Shown here: one piece after another, positions 4,279 through 6,912 of the stretch | Position numbering within the stretch: position 1 is the stretch's first letter | Layout: each line of letters starts with the position of its first letter | NCBI GenBank assembly: GCA_006226985.1 | Contig: SBGC01000163.1 | Span: forward strand, 1-6,912 | Direction: 5' to 3' | DNA length: 6,912 nucleotides | Source of the DNA: Bacillota bacterium | Lineage (GTDB): Bacteria; Bacillota_I; Bacilli_A; Acholeplasmatales; Acholeplasmataceae | Notes under the pieces: model-generated | What the model was told of the DNA's origin: nothing | The model's input: the letters and a program-made list of their open reading frames with translations, nothing else | Database searches by the model: none | Made by a program: the position numbers and the translations under genes

Positions 4279-5883
4279 TTAGAAGAAGAGAAATGCTGAT
4301 AAGACAAGTAGGTAAATGATAAAGAGATAATTCGCGTTTTCAAACGTAATACTTACTTCCCTCAGTTTTCGTGTTGGATAGAAATCTTTTGCTATAACAA
4401 ATTTATAGAAAATAAATCCAAGTGCGATATATAGCACATAGTCAAACCAGTTTCGCCAATATAATAAATCAACATATGATAACGATTCACCTAAAATATT
4501 ATTACCGAGTGGTATATAGAACAAACCGATGACTAGACAACTAAGAGCGAGTATTGACATACCAACATGCTGTCTTATATTTGATTCTTTAACGACATCT
4601 TTTTTAGGTCCAAAGAGAATTTGTGAAAACTTAATGAATGATGTAACAGTACCCAAATTGATTAAACTAAATAAAAACATTTTGGTTTGATCATATTTAA
4701 AATCATATTTTACAAGTGTTTTACTGACAAATCCATTAAACAAAGGTGCGCCACTAATTGATAGCATACCAACAATAAGAAGGATGGCTGTCCATGGCAT
4801 GGTCTTCATGACACCTCTGATTTCATAAACTTTTTTAGAATGATATGTTTTAATGACAACACCAGCACCAAGGAATAGAAGTGACTTAAAGAGTGCATGA
4901 TTAAATACATGTAACAATCCACCTAATTGGGATAAATGCGCTGCAGATGCTAACCCCATCATCATAATTCCAACTTGTGAAATCGTGTGGTATGCTAAAA
5001 TCTGTTTTAAATCTTTCTGTGAAAGGGCAAAAGAAACGCCTACAAGCGCAGTTACAGCACCAATCCAGAAGAATACTTCACCCATTGGATAGTTAGCACC
5101 TAAAAACATTTGATTATTGATACGAATAAAGATATATAAAGCAGCTTTCACGATTAAACCTGAAAGGAGTGCAGATACACCCGATTGAGCAACGCCGTGT
5201 GCTCTCGGTAGCCATGTAAACACAGGGAATAAAGCAGCTTTCACACTGATTCCGCCAACCATAAAAATATAGGCTAGTTTCACAACATCAGAGTTTGCAT
5301 GAAGGTGTATTTCGCTTAAAATAATTTGGATGTTAATGGTTCCGTATACATAGTATAAAAGAATGATACCAACAAGGAAAAACATCGCACCTAAGGTATT
5401 AATAAGTAAATAGTAAATAGCTGCTCGAAAAGCTTGTCCGCTTTTTTTATAGGCTATAAGTATAGTTACAATAACCGTCGTAAGCTCTAAGAAAACGAAG
5501 AGATTAAATAAGTCATTGGTTTGAAGAAGACCCATAAAAACGCCTTCCAAAAACATGAGGAAAAACAAGAACTTGGTTTCAAGTTGATTTGCCTTATATG
5601 TATAAAGCATGACAACAAGCCACATCAGAAGGGTCAAACCAACAAAAATAAGTGTGAGTTGATCAACATAAAATGTTATAGCAAACCGCACATTCCACCC
5701 ACCAAAAACAAGAAGTGCATCATCAGGATTTTGTTTTAAATGAAGTGCATAAAAGATAAATAAAACAATTAATCCAATTTGCGTAACAAACATGATTAAG
5801 CTGAGTTTTGGTCGCTTGAATAAATAAATTAAAACAGCTGTTACTACAGGAACAAAGACGAATAATATCGGAGAATAGATCAT
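4279..5883 (-). CDS. mrpD: MrpD-like antiporter subunit (NuoL/M/N family)
   Basis: A 534-residue membrane protein with about 14 predicted helices, homologous to the proton-translocating subunits of complex I and to MrpA/MrpD of multisubunit Na+/H+ antiporters. The proton-path charges are present. Glu133 lies in FVFLELTT, Lys215 in GGISVKAALFP followed by WLPRAH, Lys246 in LIVKAAL, and His329 with Lys333 lie in FNHALFKSLLF. Lys388 follows GAPLFNGFVS. The broken-helix region (373-382) reads MLSISGAPLF. It lacks the large C-terminal extension of full MrpA (about 800 residues), so it fits MrpD (usually about 490-500) with a somewhat longer C-terminus ending in a last helix (about 517-533). GAAGGAGG (complement of 5890-5897) is six bases before the ATG, and the gene begins 1 nt after the mrpC stop. 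It ends the operon at a strong hairpin. An MbhH-type subunit of a redox-linked complex is the main alternative. Confidence 0.9.
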   Translation of the reverse strand: MIYSPILFVFVPVVTAVLIYLFKRPKLSLIMFVTQIGLIVLFIFYALHLKQNPDDALLVFGGWNVRFAITFYVDQLTLIFVGLTLLMWLVVMLYTYKANQLETKFLFFLMFLEGVFMGLLQTNDLFNLFVFLELTTVIVTILIAYKKSGQAFRAAIYYLLINTLGAMFFLVGIILLYYVYGTINIQIILSEIHLHANSDVVKLAYIFMVGGISVKAALFPVFTWLPRAHGVAQSGVSALLSGLIVKAALYIFIRINNQMFLGANYPMGEVFFWIGAVTALVGVSFALSQKDLKQILAYHTISQVGIMMMGLASAAHLSQLGGLLHVFNHALFKSLLFLGAGVVIKTYHSKKVYEIRGVMKTMPWTAILLIVGMLSISGAPLFNGFVSKTLVKYDFKYDQTKMFLFSLINLGTVTSFIKFSQILFGPKKDVVKESNIRQHVGMSILALSCLVIGLFYIPLGNNILGESLSYVDLLYWRNWFDYVLYIALGFIFYKFVIAKDFYPTRKLREVSITFENANYLFIIYLLVLSAFLFF

Positions 5884-5884
5884 G

Positions 5885-6214
5885 TCAATCCTCCTTCTTT
5901 AACACGACAGCCCATTCAATGCTGCCGTAATGATGGAATATTTTTATACATAGCATGAGTGCTAATGAAGTGATTGTCGAGCCAATAACAATCGTAGTAA
6001 TCATTAAAGCTTGTGGTATAGGGTCGACCATTTGTATACCTAATGATGTTAAAATAGGTATTTCTCCACCTTCTAAGTTACCTAAGTTCAAAAAGAGTAA
6101 AATAATACCCGTTTCTACAATGGTGACACAAAAGACAGACTTAATAATATTTTTACTTGTAGCAAGTCCGTAAATACCGATTAAAATCACGATAAATGTC
6201 AAGATAGGATCCAT
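5885..6214 (-). CDS. mrpC: MrpC-like subunit (NuoK family)
   Basis: A 109-residue membrane protein with three predicted helices (about 4-19, 26-44 and 68-92), the NuoK/MrpC layout. Glu34 in TIVETGIILL lies in TM2 where NuoK carries its conserved Glu. The loop has DPIPQAL (64-70), a hallmark of MrpC and MbhG, followed by TM3 ITTIVIGSTITSLAL. MrpC joins MrpD in the ion-translocating membrane arm of the antiporter. The SD GAAGGAGG (complement of 6222-6229) lies inside the last codons of the preceding gene, seven bases before the ATG. The start overlaps that gene's TAA by one base (TAATG), which implies translational coupling. The TGA stop is 1 nt before mrpD. The C-terminus is short and ends KKED. 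The ETG motif in TM2 is closer to MbhG-type proteins than to Bacillus MrpC, by memory of the families. Confidence 0.9.
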   Translation of the reverse strand: MDPILTFIVILIGIYGLATSKNIIKSVFCVTIVETGIILLFLNLGNLEGGEIPILTSLGIQMVDPIPQALMITTIVIGSTITSLALMLCIKIFHHYGSIEWAVVLKKED

Positions 6215-6906
6215 TAGCGTCCCTCCTTCAAAAAAGCTGTGAAGATAGCAACTAATCCTAAAGCGACTTTCGCACCTATAATAACGTTTAAAAGCATTAA
6301 ATAAATAGCTTTGATGTCAGGATTTGCATCTGTAATGAAATTTGTAAAGAGAAAACCGTTGCGTGTAAATATACTTAGAACGGATAAGAGAAGTAATAAT
6401 AGAAATAAAAACTTTTCAATCGTTAAAATCAGTTTGACTTCAATCGTTTTTGAGATATCAATATAGTATAAAATCAAAATTGCGGTTGCAACAATTGCTC
6501 CACCTTGAAACCCACCACCAGGTGAAAGATGTCCGTTGATAATGACATATAATCCAAAAGCAAGCATGATAGGATATAAAAGTCTACTAAACGTAATAAA
6601 TAAGTCTGGGGTTTTATACTTATCGAGCATGAAATTTGCGTTTTTCGATTCAATTTTATGTTGACTGATCCACATAATACCGGATACTGCGATCAGTAAA
6701 ATACCTGCTTCAAATAAACTATCGAATAAACGGTAATCTAAATAGATTGCAGTGACTGCATTGATACTTCCTGTATCGAGGTAAGCGTTTGAATTAAAAA
6801 ATACTCGACCTGCATTGTTATAAATCGTTTCTAAGTCGGTGATCGCATTAATAAATAAAAATAAAATAAGAGCGAGCATAGGAATTAAAGCAAACTTTTT
6901 AATCAT
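6214..6906 (-). CDS. mrpB: MbhE-MrpB fusion subunit of Mrp-type antiporter
   Basis: At least 230 residues with about six membrane helices. Stand-alone MrpB is usually about 140 residues, so this protein is clearly longer. The C-terminal part (about 100-230) is the MnhB/MrpB domain, with HLSPGGGFQGGAI (126-138) as its signature and a last helix NVIIGAKVALGLVAIF (207-222). The N-terminal part (about 5-80) has a first helix, then TGSINAVTAIYLDYR (45-59) and FDSLFEAGILLIA (61-73). This matches the pattern at the end of MrpA (NVILVDFRGFDTLGE) and in the separate archaeal subunit MbhE. I read it as an MbhE domain fused to MrpB. The ATG at 6906 has no ribosome binding site in the 6 bases left, and the frame stays open to the window edge, so the true start may lie further upstream. 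It is translationally coupled to mrpC by a one-base overlap. Confidence 0.85.
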   Translation of the reverse strand: MIKKFALIPMLALILFLFINAITDLETIYNNAGRVFFNSNAYLDTGSINAVTAIYLDYRLFDSLFEAGILLIAVSGIMWISQHKIESKNANFMLDKYKTPDLFITFSRLLYPIMLAFGLYVIINGHLSPGGGFQGGAIVATAILILYYIDISKTIEVKLILTIEKFLFLLLLLLSVLSIFTRNGFLFTNFITDANPDIKAIYLMLLNVIIGAKVALGLVAIFTAFLKEGR

Positions 6907-6912
6907 AGAGAT

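Noticed and set aside
5521..5739. 72-codon open frame on the + strand inside mrpD
   Set aside because: It lies wholly antisense to a strongly conserved MrpD region, has a Lys/Cys-rich composition typical of reversed membrane-protein codons, and no ribosome binding site or family resemblance.
4279..5883. Reading the large antiporter gene as mrpA
   Set aside because: At 534 residues it lacks the long C-terminal part of MrpA, and it follows mrpC with a 1-nt gap, the classical position of mrpD.
5955..6173. 72-codon open frame on the + strand inside mrpC
   Set aside because: It is antisense to the conserved MrpC core and is best explained as a shadow; it shows no independent signals.
517..6214. 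TGA as Trp (mycoplasma code)
   Set aside because: The acetyltransferase gene and mrpC end in TGA at the expected family lengths, with a terminator or the next start codon directly after, and Trp is encoded by TGG throughout.

Overview
The window is AT-rich bacterial DNA with compact, mostly monocistronic genes, strong GGAGG-type ribosome binding sites and U-tailed hairpins shared by convergent genes. TGG is used for Trp and TGA is used as a real stop (the acetyltransferase gene and mrpC both end in TGA), so the standard bacterial code applies and TGA=Trp mycoplasmas are excluded. Protein types and signals fit a low-GC Bacillota or Acholeplasma-like organism; this placement is an inference, as no rRNA or other phylogenetic marker is present.

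Layout, left half. The 3' end of an unrecognised acidic protein (1-495, +) converges on a GNAT acetyltransferase of the SSAT/thialysine acetyltransferase type (517-996, -) across a bidirectional terminator. Two P-loop proteins follow on the + strand, each with its own -10 element and hairpin: a guanylate-kinase-like protein (1135-1677) and a member of a small conserved P-loop family of unknown function (1739-2290). The second converges on a CopZ-like HMA copper chaperone (2313-2531, -).

Layout, middle. copZ is divergent from a 12-TM major facilitator transporter. The start of the transporter is best placed at 2650. The divergent region (2532-2649) holds two facing promoters and a 13-bp palindrome between them. 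The transporter is followed after 23 nt by a DUF1801/YdhG-type protein (3891-4256), probably in the same transcript.

Layout, right third (4279-6912, - strand). This is the distal end of an Mrp/Mnh-type cation/proton antiporter operon. It reads right to left: an MbhE-MrpB fusion protein, MrpC (NuoK-like) and MrpD (NuoL/M/N-like), with stop/start junctions of -1 and +1 nt. It ends in a terminator right after mrpD. Classical mrpABCDEFG operons continue with E, F and G after D. Here those genes, if present, must lie upstream (right of the window), as in the archaeal Mbh/Mrp-like order. These subunits would sit in the membrane and couple proton flux to Na+ export or to a redox module.

Nothing here is a clear undescribed system. 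The points most worth following are the MbhE-MrpB fusion with mrpD as the last gene, the palindrome between copZ and the transporter, the guanylate-kinase paralogue next to the unknown P-loop protein, and the very short mRNA leaders. No intergenic stretch exceeds 300 bases. I found no tRNA, rRNA, IS element or CRISPR array.
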